Assembly (NCBI RefSeq): GCF_020382885.2
Contig: NC_058501.1
Coordinates: forward strand, 12,559,501 to 12,623,500
Reading direction: 5' to 3'
DNA: 64,000 nt
Source of the DNA: Scatophagus argus
Taxonomy: Eukaryota; Chordata; Actinopteri; Scatophagidae
Under the pieces are notes generated by a model. The model had not been told where the DNA came from. It saw only the letters and a program-made list of their open reading frames with translations, and made no database searches. This document shows positions 37,479-50,199 of the stretch, one piece after another; position 1 is the stretch's first letter; each line of letters opens with the position of its first letter. The translations under genes and the position numbers were made by a program.

Positions 37479-39750
37479 ACATGGAATATTTTTTTAGAAA
37501 TGTAGTTCGCAGCTAATTCTTTTAAACCAAACGGACGGCACCAATCTTCCCAATCCACACCAAAACCCGTAATTAAATAAATAAAATCGAGATAATTAGC
37601 TAACAATTGTAACTGCATGACACCAATGTCAGACATTGCCAAAGGCGGTGTTTTCCTCTAATTATGACCCTTTTAAAAACAGTAACTTGTCGGAGGATGG
37701 GGGCTGAGATAACTGAATGAAAACCCCATTCACTGTTACCTTGAACTTGAACAATGAGTCTGGTGTTTGTGCTGGGGCCACTTCCTGACCTTTCCATCCC
37801 TCTGTGGGAGCAACCAACCGCAGCCTCTCCTTTCATCTTACAGATGTGACCCTGACGACCCACGCTGACCAAAGAACAGCCCAAAGTATCTTTGACCTGT
37901 AAAAGCTTGCTTTTATAAACTGCTGTGTAACGTTTACAGACCATCGTTTCACTTCATCCAGTTGATACTTTGGTTGAGGGATGGTGCCCTGAACGAGGTT
38001 CATTTTCTAATGATTCACTGAGCAGCCAGACAATAACCAAAAATGATTCCTCCTCCTCCTCCTCCTGTTCACCTTCCTTTTTTTTCCCCTCCACCTCCTG
38101 TCAGACGTTGCCTGTCTTGCTTTTTCACCCTCTTGTCTCTGCCTCACAGACGGCCTGTTTCTTTCTTCCTTCATGTTTTTCCCTCTGCCTTCACACCATA
38201 CCCACCTCTCCCCCTCTCTGTCTGGCACCAGAGAGCTGGCACACTCGAGGGTGTCGTTGTGTGACGCTGGCAGCTGACACCTCCAACGCCACTGCAGAGC
38301 ATGTTTATCACTGCAAAGCATAATGGAGTACCTTGTGATTGCCACCAGTATGTTGCCAGAGGAGACATAGTGACACTTCAAATCACTTGATCTACAAACT
38401 TACATAGTTTTTGGGCATACAGCTCATGATTGTAATTTTATTTTTTAATTCACTTAATCCATTACTAATCAAAAGACACGGATAGACAATGTCTCTTAAT
38501 CTCTCCAAAGCAGGCAGGTGGTGACTATTTCCTTGTCCACAGTTGAACTAACTCATGTGAAGATATGAATACACAATGCCTGATGACATCAACCAAGCCC
38601 ATTCCTCAGGAACCTGCTCCATAAATCATACCTGACTGACGTACTGAAGAGGACACGAGGCCAGCGGTGGGGAGCACTGTGCCAGAATTATCACACTCAC
38701 ACACAGCCTTACTGTCTCTCACATTTTTACCCAACCCCCAACGCCTCACGCTCTGTACATGGCTGTGAGACATCTGAAGAGCCTGTGAGGAGAGGGGAGA
38801 TGATGAGGATCAAAAACTTGAGACAGAACGTGGAAGAAAAAGAGCGAGACAGAGGTAGGAACGTGGCGACAAAGATGGAGATCAAACGTGAGACTGTAAT
38901 GTGTAGACAGAGGAGACAGACAGGAGGAAAGAGGGGAGCAAGAGTTTGCCGAGGTAAGAGGCAACACCAAGACCTAGTAATGCAAAACTGAGGAATTCTC
39001 ACTGCTGAATCCAAACACATTCCTACAGCCTGCAAATATTAACCCCCACCTCACCACCTCTGCCTCCGTCTGAATGCACAAGGCAGCCACCTGGCTCCTG
39101 CATGAGGAAACTATTCGTTGATAATAACTCATTTACTGGAAGAGACTCCAACACTGCAGTGGAAGGAGGGAATAACAAAAATATGAAAAACATGACTGAA
39201 TTCAAATATGGTACACTTACACTCCACACACATCGTCATCACCAAATGCTAACAAGTGGTAATTTGTATTGAAATACCCAGACAACATAAAACACGTTGT
39301 AGGCAAACTTCGCTCTGCACAGTAATATTTGACAGCAGAGCACACTGAAAATATCTTTCATCGGGAAAATACCAGAGGATAAAATATAGCAAATAGAAAT
39401 CTTTTGCTTAATTGTGGAGTTTTTATAATAGCATCTGATCACAAGGTGCACAGAAAACATGAGGGGAAAGAAAGGAGGACGACATGCAGCCACAATTCTC
39501 GACCACATTAGACGGCATGCGCCGTATAGCCCCTGGACCACCGTGATTGCCCTGATACTGGCTTTTTGAGGCCAGTACAGAGACTGACAGGTGAATTTTA
39601 AAACACTGATGTTTTGTTATATGGTCATTTTTCATATTTAAACAATTATGAAGAAGATGTCTGCTGTGTGGGACAATTGACAGTTGAAAAATAAGCTTGA
39701 ATAAACTTGGGAGCAATCTTTGGTAGACATACTGTTGATACTGTCTGACA
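35161..39750. other. intergenic, no gene seen
   Basis: No gene supported. Microsatellites are (AC)n at 36523-36550, (TG)-rich at 36985-37025 and (AC)n at 37447-37480. Open frames across the CA repeats are low-complexity artefacts. Confidence 0.45.
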
Positions 39751-39751
39751 T

Positions 39752-39905
39752 GGGTGGTGCAGTGGTTAGCACTGTTGCCTCACAGTAAGGGGGTTCCAGG
39801 TTTGAATCCTGGTCTGGGCCCTTCTGTGTGGTTTTTGCATGTTCTCCCTGTGCCTGCGTGGGTTTTCTCTGGGTACTCTGGCTTCCTCCCACAATCCCAA
39901 AAGCA
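39752..39905 (+). mobile_element. SINE-like repeat, plus strand
   Basis: GGTGGTGCAGTGGTTAGCAC (A-box-like) is followed by CCAGGTTTGAATCCTGGTCT (B-box region), then GTTTTTGCATGTTCTCCCTG and GGGTTTTCTCTGGGTACTCT. This is the same family as the minus-strand copy at 12682-12830. An AT-rich stretch with TATATTAT repeats follows at 39915-39995. Confidence 0.8.
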
Positions 39906-42900
39906 TTTTTGAGGGCTATATTATTATACATTTATATAATATTATGATATTATATTTATATAATATTGGATAATTATTATTATTATAATTATTGTTATCA
40001 AGTACAATCTAGTTGGTTCAGGTGGAACTAATTGGGTATTTAAATCTATGATGAAGCATCATATTTTATAAGACAATGCCAATATGTTTTGTAAGTAACA
40101 GAAAAATGTTACATTTTATAAACCGGAGACAAAAGCATCTGGAGTAATCAACTATGTCAACGATGTCGCCCAAAAACTGACAGTAACTCCAAGACGTACG
40201 CCTCCTGCAACTAGAACAAAACACTTCATGTCAATCAGAATTTTAAGCTAGTAAATCATCATCAGCACTGTGCATAAAAAGTGGGGATGCTCATGGGCTA
40301 TCCAGATGGAGCTCTCTCTGCTCCAGCCCCATTTCAGCCCCATGTCCTCGAGAAGGCAGACAAACACTGATGCAACTGGAACACTGAGTCCGGGGGGAAT
40401 AGCTCTCACTCGGAGCGTGAGGGAGCGTTAGTACATCCACAGCAGTCACATGGTGCAGTGCTTTCTCTCCACGCCAAGGCTCGATGCCTGTGGTGTGTGT
40501 GGCCCTTTTCCCGTCTCTTTCACACCAGACCTACATAATTGATAGCGAAGGCCAAGTTATGTTTTATAAAGTGAAATACCTTGATGGCTCTCTGTGCACT
40601 TAAAAGTTTATATGTGCTGGTATCAGTAAGTGGCAGCCTCACGCTGAAGAGGTTTTAAATAGCCAGACTTGTCTATTATTTCTGCCACTGTATTCAGTAT
40701 TGTTATAAGGAAGAAGTGCTTTGGAGATGTACTGAATGCCTCAACTGCTCATATGTATATCAGTGTTACGATATGATAGACTTTAATACACCAAACGGCA
40801 GTTTCTGCTTTCAATTTGTTCATGAAGATTGAACAAAGAATAAGCTGAACATTCGATTCATGAAATGCGCACAAACCACAGATTTAAATAGCTCCAAGGA
40901 GTTTGTCATTAACATAATAGAATATCCAAATAATCAGTGGTGAGGACTGTGTGCAAACCATCAGCAGGCTACTTCCTAAACAAGCATCTGAACATATAAC
41001 AGAAAATGTAACCACGGTTTTAAAGTTTGAACAGCACAAAACAGAGACAAACAGAGTCATCTGAGCATGATGCATGCAAGACTGTGGTGCCTACAACATC
41101 AGTTGTGCAGGCTAAAATGCAGGCTAAAATGCCACATAGAGCTTCCACTGCTGGATATCAAGCCACTCACTAATTCAGGGCATCAAGGTCAGCATGCTGT
41201 ATAGATATCTATTAATCATTTCTTCCGCAATAGGGCCAACAGTTAACTGCACTTCCAGGTTTACTAGTCCATGCATTAGCATATTAGCTACTGGTATGTA
41301 TGGTGTCAATTGTACTGTTTGTTCCTTTTGGCCAAAACTGTCTTGACAATATCTTTGGTATATTTTGCATTTCTACTACTTTTCTGCTATTTTATATATG
41401 TCACCCTCGTTATGACTCGGGTTGAACAGCTGAAATGAATAAGGAGTAATTCATTACTCAAGTTCATCTTGCACAAGATGAAAATTTGCACGTGAAACAG
41501 GTCCAGTGAACCACTAAGCATTTCTGCATTTGATCATGGACACTATCATAACATCTGGAATGAAATTTGTGTTTGCCAAACCACTTTGTTTATGAATTAA
41601 TTACTCAGTTCAATCAGCAACAAACAAATATACACGTCTAACCTGTCCTTCTCTGCTAAATGGATGCAAACCAGCCACCTATCTTGGCTGGCTGTCTGGA
41701 GATTCAGTTTCAGTGAAAAATGTCAAGCTAAACCAGTATTCAGACACAACTATCAGGACTACCAACATCCCCGCAGTAACTCACTGAGCCACCAATCACA
41801 GCAACGCTTTTTCTGCCCTCTGCCAAATGGCGCACCCTGGCAGAGAGACAACTAGGGTATCTTTGTGAGACCTCAGATACTCTCTACACAGATGGACAGG
41901 TTTTTTAAAGAGCATGGATAGACTGAGGATATATCACAAGTCCTCGAGGGCACATGCGGGAGACAACAGTAACTTGTTGTCGATATTAAACAATGGAGGC
42001 AAGGCTGAGAGCAAACAGGACATCGAGAATGAGGTGTGAGCTGCATGGGCCCAAAGCATTAAGGTATTCAGAGCAGTAAGTTTGGTGTTAGCAAATGCTG
42101 AGAGAGGTTTGGGCATGTGTAACAGGGGCAAATACTGAGAACACAAGCAAACTGTACGGGGAAATTGAGGGTGGGACGTGCCAATTCCAGAACAGGGAGG
42201 ATGATGGCAACGAATTTCAAATACTTTGTCATCTTTTAATATGGTTTAATACCTGCTGAAACTAAAGCTGGGTCAAACACATTTGCTCCCTATCAGGATG
42301 CTCAGTACACATACAGATTTATAAAGACAGTGATCGAAACATAACAATGGCTCAAAAGTGAGTGGCCCAACCCTGATCTTGCTTCTCCTTCGTCCTGAAA
42401 ACTGGGCCTCTGAACCATCCTAAGTCTTTGACAAACTCTGGGCTTCATTTCAGTCAAGGGTTCTTTCAGCAAACATACATATTATGGCAAACAAATACAG
42501 GAGATATGAAAGGCATGGCAGGATTATTGGAGAAGCGTGGAGAGAGGCAAAAATGTTCCAGCGGGAGTGGGTGGAAGGAAAATGACTTTAGGTATACAAA
42601 CCAAGAGAAATCATAGCAGAGGCAAACACATAAATGACAGCCCAAACAATAAAAGAAAAGAATAACGCCTGGACATGGTTACTTTTCTTTCTGAATAACA
42701 TAAAGAAAGAGAATTAAAGCTTATGTTGCAAAGTCAGCCTTTTTTTTTTTTTTTTTTTTACCTTTTCCCGCGTTTCTTTCTCGATTCCAACTTGATTCTT
42801 CTTTCTCGGTCCCTTCTTCCTCACTCTCGAGTTTGTGCTTTCCCTCTTGACTTGCAGCCTTGCATCTCTATTTCACTCCAGTCTCGTCACATTTTATCCG

Positions 42901-43167
42901 CTGTTGCCTCATCTCCTCTTCGTCAGACACCATTGCTCTTATCTTCACTCCTCCACGCACAGGACTTTGAAGGGAAACATGCCTCATGGACAAAGGATAT
43001 CAATGGCGTGAGGAAAAGTACAGGATTGCTACTTTTCCCTAAGAGCGTTGTGCTGGATCCGGTTCCACTGTACGCTGTACAGAGAGGACAAACACACAGA
43101 AGTCTCAGTGCTGCAGGGAGAGCTGAGAAAACGGAGAATGCAAAAGGAGGGAGAAGGCATCAGTCAT

Positions 43168-43171
<4 letters not shown>

Positions 43172-43206
<35 letters not shown>
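43172..43206 (+). repeat. (TG)n microsatellite
   Basis: A TG run of about 17 units, followed by a second short TG run at 43210-43222. Confidence 0.95.
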
Positions 43207-43208
<2 letters not shown>

Positions 43209-43589
43209 CTGTGTGTGTGAGTGTGCATGCAGGGCAGGAATGAAGGAGAGGAGAGAGGGAGGGAGGGAATAGGAGGAGTATACGTGGAGAGAGGAAAAGG
43301 GGAGGAGACATTTTTTCTCTGATTTCCGGTTTGCTTTTCTTTTTTTTTCCAATTTCCCCCCCTTTTGTGTGAAATGATCCCTCTACTGTCTCCGTGTACA
43401 CAACCATCTTGTCAATAGGTCATTCTTCTGCCTTGCCACGACTGTTTTCCCCTCGTCATATTCCCCTTTGTTGAAGCCAGCTGTGCCTTTGAGCCTGCAC
43501 TTGAACTCAGAGAGGAGACTGCTTTTCCTTCTCTGTGTACTTCCCCTCTGCTGGCCCCCCAGCACACAGGAAAGAGACACAGCTCGCAG

Positions 43590-43680
43590 GAGAGCGAGAG
43601 AGGAGAGAGAGAGAGAGAGGAGAAAGAGGACAGGGAGAGGGAGAGAGGGAGAGAGGGAGAGAGGGGCAAAAAGGGGCAGA
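43590..43680 (+). repeat. GA-rich purine low-complexity tract
   Basis: A run of GAGA and GGGAGA units, about 90 bp of almost pure purine on the + strand. Such mirror-symmetric purine tracts can form triplex DNA; that is a property of the sequence class, not shown here. Confidence 0.85.
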
Positions 43681-46093
43681 GAGAGAAATGCAGATGGGGG
43701 AGGGGAAAGGTTTGTAAATGGTAGCTCAAGGCTTTGGAACACTTGGAAATCAGCTCAAGAAATATACATAAGATGCAGAAGGCACGAACATCAAAAAAAC
43801 GTTTTGATGATCAGAGCAGAAGTTTTCTCAACATTGTCGTGGGCTGAATCAATATTAAGGGAATGTGTTTGATATGTTCGTAGGAAAGGTGAGAGAATAG
43901 GCTGCTGCTGAAATATTGATTTTCTGTATAAATTATGCCCATGTGTTTATAACACCATGAAAGCGTGCAGTCGAGAAAGGTTAAGGTCAGACCATTAAAC
44001 AGAGCCTCGCATATCTGCACAGAATCTCCATGGCAACTGCTGACATACAGGTGAAATGTTTCATAATAAGACAACTCATTTGGGCTCTGGGTCAGAAAGT
44101 GGACTATTACACCAGTTTATGCTTTTATCTATTTGTCTATTTTTTATAAAGAAGAAAGAAAGTGGGAAGTCCACTCACCTTGACTGATTTAATTGTTCAG
44201 ACAGCAGACGGGGAGGCAGAGGGGAGTCGAGCTCTGGCAAGATTCTATCGCAGGCCAGCGGGGGCACACGGTAAACCGAACCGCCCAACGCCTCTCACAG
44301 CACAGACTTGCATATGTTAAATTGTTCTACATTATACAAGCAGTCCCTGAGCGTTTATGTATGCAGGGCAAGCGTTTGCACAGCGGGCGTAAGGTTCATA
44401 AACACATCTTGTGTCAAAGTGTCAACGGGAGGGCCATTGATAACTTTAGAGGAAAAGATTTAATGAAATGACAGAAAAATAAAGGAGCAGTGGGTTTTTG
44501 ACAGCAAGGAGGAAGGAAAAAATAAACTCAACAGGTTTTCAAGCATTCATACTGTAGCGGTGCCTTCATAAAGTTACAGATAACAATTTTTAAATAAATT
44601 TCAGTACATTTCCCAGAACGAACTAAACAATTTGTTATTAACCATATCAAAAATAGAGCTGGTCTTCAATTAATGTATTCCCATTGATTTAAAAGTTAAG
44701 AGTTTCAAATGAGCTTAAAATTTTCAAATAACAAACAAATAAGGGAGGATTTCATTGAGTTCCGGAAATTTCTGTCTTCCCTGCATGTGATACCAAGTTA
44801 TATTAGAACAGGAAATTATCAGTAAATTGCAGGCTTTGGAAAACAATGTGTTACAGTGTGTGCTGTGTTAAGTTATACAAAGAGATGATGTATACAAGAT
44901 AGTGCCAGAAAATCCCAGAGGAGGAACATTTGGGGAATTTGAGAGAGTCTATGTTTAAAGCTTATTTTAACACAAAGAAACAGAAGTTTGGTACAAGCAG
45001 GAAATCACTTGAAAGGCAGTGTACTTAAAGTTTGTTGAATTAATATTTGTTCAACAATTATTGATTTATTCATGGCTCGTGCCATACTTTATCCTTTTCT
45101 CTACGGCATTGTTTATACTGAATGCACTTAGAAGATGGTTACAACTGTAATGTATGTTGTGTTTAGACTGAACCGAGGACAGGGACTGAAACATAGGCAA
45201 TTAAAAAGTCATCAACCGTATTAAATCCAGTGAAAAACGACTCTCTTGCTGATTCAGTCCTGTCAAAGCCTTAGATCAACAAGATGTAAGGGTGGATGTG
45301 AGGCTGTCTTATCTACAGAGAAAAAAATGAGTGGAGGGAAGATGTCAACGTGCCACACAGCACTTGAACCGTGTGTGAACGGTGAAGGGCCGTCTGCAAA
45401 ACAAAACACAGGAACTATTGGATTGATGTCCCCTTCGCAGATTAAGATTAGCTTTCATTTATTAATTAGTTAAGAGTCCAGAAAAGGTGAAACTCTCCAG
45501 TTTCACAGATAAAACAGAACAATCTCACCAAAAGGACTTTGCTTGATTTTTGTTGAACTTTAGATGTTCATATTCACATTCTTTTTGAGCACTGTAATCA
45601 ATATTCTTTGTTTTTAATGGATCAAATGACTACTTGTATGTGAAATGTGTTGTTTCAAAGATAAAGCTCTGAAACCCCACTGCACGCTACCTGCTCCACA
45701 GCCAACCACAAACAACAAACCAAAAGTGAGAGGATAGCTGGTGAACATAGTGGAGCATGTAGCTGCTGAAGAGCCATATGTTTCCCTCAGCAGACTTTGA
45801 TTGATGAGGCGATCAGAAACACAACATATGAGAATGTCTAATTGCGTATTAGTCTTAAGTTCTGACTTATCTGACCCTTTTAAAAAGCTAAGGACACGTG
45901 ATTATGATCACAATGATCCTAAAATGCCTTTAAAAAAAAAAAAAAAGAAGAAGAAGAAAAACGTGGAAAGTCTACATGTGTGATTTTCCTGCAAGGCACC
46001 AAACTGAGAAAAGCCAACTTTTTCAATCTAAAAAGAGGGCACTGGTCTAATGCATTACAAATACAAATAGGTATCGACCCACTGAGAGGTGGA

Positions 46094-46125
46094 GAGGAGG
46101 AGGAGGAGGAGGAGGAGGAGGAGGA
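46094..46125 (+). repeat. (GGA)n trinucleotide repeat
   Basis: About ten near-perfect AGG/GGA units. A poly-A with AAG repeats (45929-45960) lies about 130 bp upstream. Confidence 0.9.
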
Positions 46126-47989
46126 AGGAAAGAGGGAGGGGGAATGGGCTTATGATAAAGGTCAAAGGAGGTGTGTGCTGCATTCACTCATACCTTCTGT
46201 GAAAGAGGTGAACGTTCCATACTTAACCACATTACCGAGGACCAGAGAGGACGGTCAGCAACTGGATGCCACGAGAATCACTTCTCCCTCTTAATGCAGA
46301 CAAACTATTCCCCCAGCCCAAGGACAGTCATTACCTGAGGGGAAAGAGGCAGCATGTGTGTTAGTGGAAGAGATGCTTATACTGGCGCTGATCTTGAAAG
46401 GGCCTGGCCGATCGATCGCATTAAGCTCCCTGCGAAAGAGAGAAATCAATATGTTTTTAAAGGCGAAGCAGGCTGCCTGTGGTGTATGCGTGTGGGCTTC
46501 ATTGATATCGCCAGATGTGTTCACAGAGAAGCTGTTCCTGAAAAAGAACAGTCACATTTTGAGGTCAAGTGCTTTCATTTCCAACACTTATGGGCATAAA
46601 TAATGACACTTCTGAGAAATATGTACAAGTGCATGTGTTTGTGCGATTTGTCCTGGTTTGGGTTTTCCCATTTTCACAGCAGAATACCAGAGAGTGTTTG
46701 AGGAGCACAATTGACAAACTGACACGGAAAATCAATAGTTTTCAGATGGAGAAAGTTGTGCTCAAGCTATGAGGTCTGAGAGGCTACATCAGGATAAGTA
46801 AGACAGAAACAAAGAAGCAGAATGACCTGTGACTTTCTGAGAAAATTAATTGCTTGTTTAAAGACATTGTAATGCAATCAACCTTAGAGTACAGGAATTG
46901 TCTACAGTGGTTCACCACGAGGAGATGGAGTGGGAAGGAGGTCAACAACAGCAAACAAATGAGAAACAGAGACAGAAGGGAAACAAAGGCAGAGAATGCA
47001 ATTTAATTTCCATCGTTCGTGAAAACAATGTTGATCGATACCAAAGACACCCACTTGTCTTCTATCCATCCATCTATCTATCTATCTATCTAAAGAAAGA
47101 AAGTATTTCAAATAAAACTGTGGCCTGATGCATGACTAAAAGACGTATAAATGGAGGGATGATGGTTAAGTTTGATGATAGCTGACATGCAGGAATCGAG
47201 GGAGAAAAGCAGAGTTGATACCTGACTGAGTAGCAATGAAAACTGAGAAACAGAACTAGATATGTTTCGTCTTTGTTGAAGTGTAATGTGCTCTTCAAAT
47301 GTGCAATCAACATTTTTAACTGAATGAAATTTGACAAGAGAAACCAGCCTGCCCTCTAGTGGTCACAAAGAGAAACACACACACACACAATCAAGTCAAT
47401 ATAAAGAACAGAGGTAGAAAGTAATAAATTACATTAAAACACAAGAACATCCTTTAGGGCTTTCATATTGAATAGTGAATATTTCCATTTTATGACACTT
47501 TACATTGATGTTTTTCTTTAATTAAAAGTTAACTGCAGTAGGTCAATACTTACGGGTGCAAAATCAACTTTTACAGAAGAAACATAAGATTGACTTATAA
47601 AATATGATGCATCGTTTCATAAATATTATATGAGCCTGCAGTGTGTGATTTAGAGCTGCAGTCTTTCAGTCCGTGTTGCTGCAAACTGCTGTTATTTATG
47701 GATGCTTTATTGATCTTGAACATACAGACTAACAGCTTGTTATGTCTGCTCCTCTGTGGTCTAAACAGTACTGGGTGTGAAAGACAGAACTACATTATAT
47801 GGGGCAGTTCTTTTGAATTAAGGCCAGATAAATCTAACCAGCTCAAATGGTGTATGGCAAACAAAAGAGCTGCACTGATGCAAACACACTGAAGACATTA
47901 GCAGAGCTGTTAAATCAGCAGTCACTCATAGCTTTACATTGTAGTGTGTTCACTGTTTACCATAAATGAAATTTTAATGTCAGGACTTT

Positions 47990-48600
47990 TTGTTGTGATA
48001 ATGGAGTAATTTAACAGTATGGTATTGAAGCTTTTACTTAAGTAGATGATCTGAGTACTCTTCAGGAAAATAGGACAGAGAATAGATTATGAGTTTGGTA
48101 AGTCAGTGAAGGCAATTTGGCATCATATTATCAGCTCTGTTTATCGGCTGTAATTTCATTATCAACTGACAACTGCCAGTATAAACTTCCCATTGTGCAT
48201 CCCTTGTTCGAATACGTAATTTATAAAACAAAGGTTCATAATGTCCACCCCATAACTGAATCATTAAGAACTTATTGAAATCTGATACTTATTACTTGAC
48301 CTGATACTTATTTATTGCTAAATTCTGCACAAGTATATTTACTCAAGTAACTGAAGTCCAGTTGCCTCAACTTAAGCTCTTAAGAAGACCTGGATGAGTG
48401 AGAATCTACACAGACGTACTTGAGAACAGTTCTGTGGTACTCGAGAGTCTCCACTCACATGTTTCTTCATTCTTCTCTGCTCAGTCATATTTCTGAGGGG
48501 AAATATTGTACTTTTTACTTGGTATCTGTATCTATTTTTACTCTGTCTACTTCTACTAATTATTATTATACATTTAAGAGATTAAATGCTACTTATACAG
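47990..48600. repeat. fragments of a TTTTACTTAAGTA-type dispersed repeat
   Basis: GCTTTTACTTAAGTAGATGA (about 48029) and GATCTGAGTACTCTTC, then TATTTACTCAAGTAACTGAA (about 48336) and ACTTTTTACTTGGTATCTGT (about 48511), resemble a short repeat I recall as widespread in teleosts. Another fragment, TTTTTACTTCAGTAAAGGAT, is at about 49624, on the far side of the Tc1 remnant. Borders and class are unknown. Confidence 0.35.
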
Positions 48601-48642
48601 TTAGGTAAATATATTGGGATGAGTTTTTTGGCATCTGTACAC

Positions 48643-49401
48643 CACCACACTGAATTTGAAAAGAAACACTCAAGATGTAAGCGAAGTCAAGATGTTCAGC
48701 TTTACTTCAAGGAGTTTGACAAAAGTGTTGCATTAACCATTCAAGAATTATAAAGGCCAAGCAGATAAAGGTCTGGAGTTGGTTCTGTGGGATTGGTACA
48801 TTTGCATTTGGTGGTTGTTCACTGTAACACTCAACATAAGGTCCAAAGGGGTGTCTATGCAAGTGAAAAAGGCCAGCATTAACCTGAAATACAAAACATA
48901 AACTAAAACTCTGTGCTCAGATTCTGCCAAATGATGAAAACTGATAGGATGCCTCTTCATACTGCAGATGGATAATGACCCAAAATATACAGCTAAAGCA
49001 ACCCAAGACTTTCTCAAGGTAAAGAAATGGGATATTCTTCACTTGCCAAGTCAGTCACCCAATCTCAACCCAATAAAGCCTGCTTTTCACTTAATGAAGA
49101 CAACACTGAAGGTAGAAAGAACCACAAACAAGCAACAGCTGAAGGCAGCTGCAGTAAAGGCCTGGCAAAGCACCTCGAAGGAGGAAACTCAGCATTTGGT
49201 CATGTCCATGGATTCCAGCCTTCAAGCAGTGATTGAATGCAGAGGATTTTCATCCAAGTACGAGAAACAATCCTTGTATTTGTAATTATGTTAGTTTGTC
49301 CCATTATTTATGAGCCACCAAAAGTGAGGGCCCTTGCATTAAAGCTGAAAGTCTTCACTTTGCTCACATCTTGAGTGTTTCATTTCAAATTCAGTGTGGT
49401 G
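48643..49401 (+). mobile_element. defective Tc1/mariner DNA transposon, internally deleted
   Basis: Terminal inverted repeats of about 60 bp are visible: CACCACACTGAATTTGA at 48643 and its reverse complement TCAAATTCAGTGTGGTG ending at 49401. The right arm extends from GCTGAAAGTCTTCACTTTGC at about 49343 and pairs with the left arm to about 48701. Between them only the 3' half of a transposase remains. At about 760 bp it is half the usual 1.6 kb, so it lost the DNA-binding region by internal deletion and has other frame breaks near 48770-48960. Confidence 0.88.
48968..49285 (+). pseudogene. Tc1-like transposase C-terminal fragment (105 codons)
   Basis: The frame encodes DNDPKYTAKATQDFLK, then LPSQSPNLNPIKPAFHLMK, LKAAAVKAWQS and RGFSSKYEK. 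This is the C-terminal DDE domain of fish Tc1 transposases. The second catalytic Asp (DNDPK) is present. The final acidic residue, normally Glu in the NPIE box, reads Lys here (NPIK), so even this part is catalytically dead. The N-terminal helix-turn-helix domains and the first Asp are missing. It lies inside the TIR-bounded remnant at 48643-49401. Confidence 0.88.
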
Positions 49402-49949
49402 TTATACAAAGGCCAACTGTCAAAGAACTTATACTTGTTTAAGATATATATGGACCTAACTGTAAATTCATCATTATCACTAATAATAATTATATATACA
49501 GCATAGTATCACAGATAATGACCATTCTCCTGTATTTAATTCAAGCACTTTTTGCTAATAATGCCAACATATGTATGCTTACATTTAGTAGTATAGTAGT
49601 AGCTTTACCATGTGGTTTTACTACTTTTTACTTCAGTAAAGGATGTTTTGCGCTTATTAGCTTAAATTTTACAAGACACGAGTCTATAATTTAACAAACT
49701 TCAATTAATAAATTGATTACAACATATAAATCTTTAACAAAGGGCGCCCTATTAGAAAGTGAAGACAAAAATGGGTATGCTATTTAGAACTATGAGAATA
49801 ATCCATCTTATTGCATCACATATCGACAAACATATCTGTGTCAGAGAGTTACAAACGCCATCATCTTTGGTGGGAACAGATGAGCGTTGTGCGGCACAGC
49901 GAAATCCCCCACTCAGCTGTTTACCTTGACAGTCCATATTTGGGCCGGG

Positions 49950-50199
49950 CGGGGTGTCGTGCGTGCAGGCCAGCCAGTCAGCTCTCGCTCACGGCGCTCA
50001 GTCAAGGAAGTGAGTCACCCTGACGGTAACGTTACGTCTCTGTTGCAGCAGCGCCGAGAACAGAGTCGAGAACAAGGAAGCAACATGTGCCGATCACAAT
50101 AACTTCAACACAGCAACGCAGGCAGGCAACCAGCAGCGAGACAACAGACACAAGGAGCCGAGGAGACTTACCGACCGCCAGACTCCCTTTTTTTTTAAC
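49950..50199 (+). other. putative BTG gene 5'UTR exon and promoter region
   Basis: A GC-rich patch (GGGCCGGGCGGGGTGTCG, about 49942-49959) is followed by the palindrome GTAACGTTAC (about 50026) and a purine-rich stretch with many CAGCA and ACAAC phrases. This ends in TTTTTTTTAAC followed by the strong donor GTGAGTATC (GT at 50200-50201). It lies 3.26 kb upstream of the first BTG coding exon, whose acceptor at 53453-53454 leaves only five bases before the ATG, so a non-coding first exon is required. No TATA box was seen. The exon start is approximate. Confidence 0.5.

Larger units (their letters stand above)
39906..47985. other. intergenic, no gene seen
   Basis: No coding gene supported. Simple repeats are poly-T at 42740-42759, (TG)n at 43172-43206, (GA)-rich at 43590-43680, (GGA)n at 46094-46125 and (ATCT)n at 47063-47092. 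Protein-like frames through these are compositional artefacts. Confidence 0.45.

Noticed and set aside
37970-38381. Overlapping open frames on both strands (117 and 124 codons)
   Set aside because: They derive from (TCC)n and pyrimidine-rich sequence; neither strand gives a recognisable protein or splice structure.
42723-43220. 165-codon open frame on + strand
   Set aside because: It begins at a non-ATG codon, runs through poly-T and a (TG)n repeat, and has no family resemblance or splice context.
43383-43872. Open frames on both strands across the GA-rich tract
   Set aside because: Low-complexity translation (RERER or SLSLP) on both strands shows composition rather than coding.
47500-47570. 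miR-99-like sequence (CACCCGTA on the minus strand, about 47555)
   Set aside because: Only the first eight bases and a GACCT match; the middle differs and no convincing hairpin or star arm forms.
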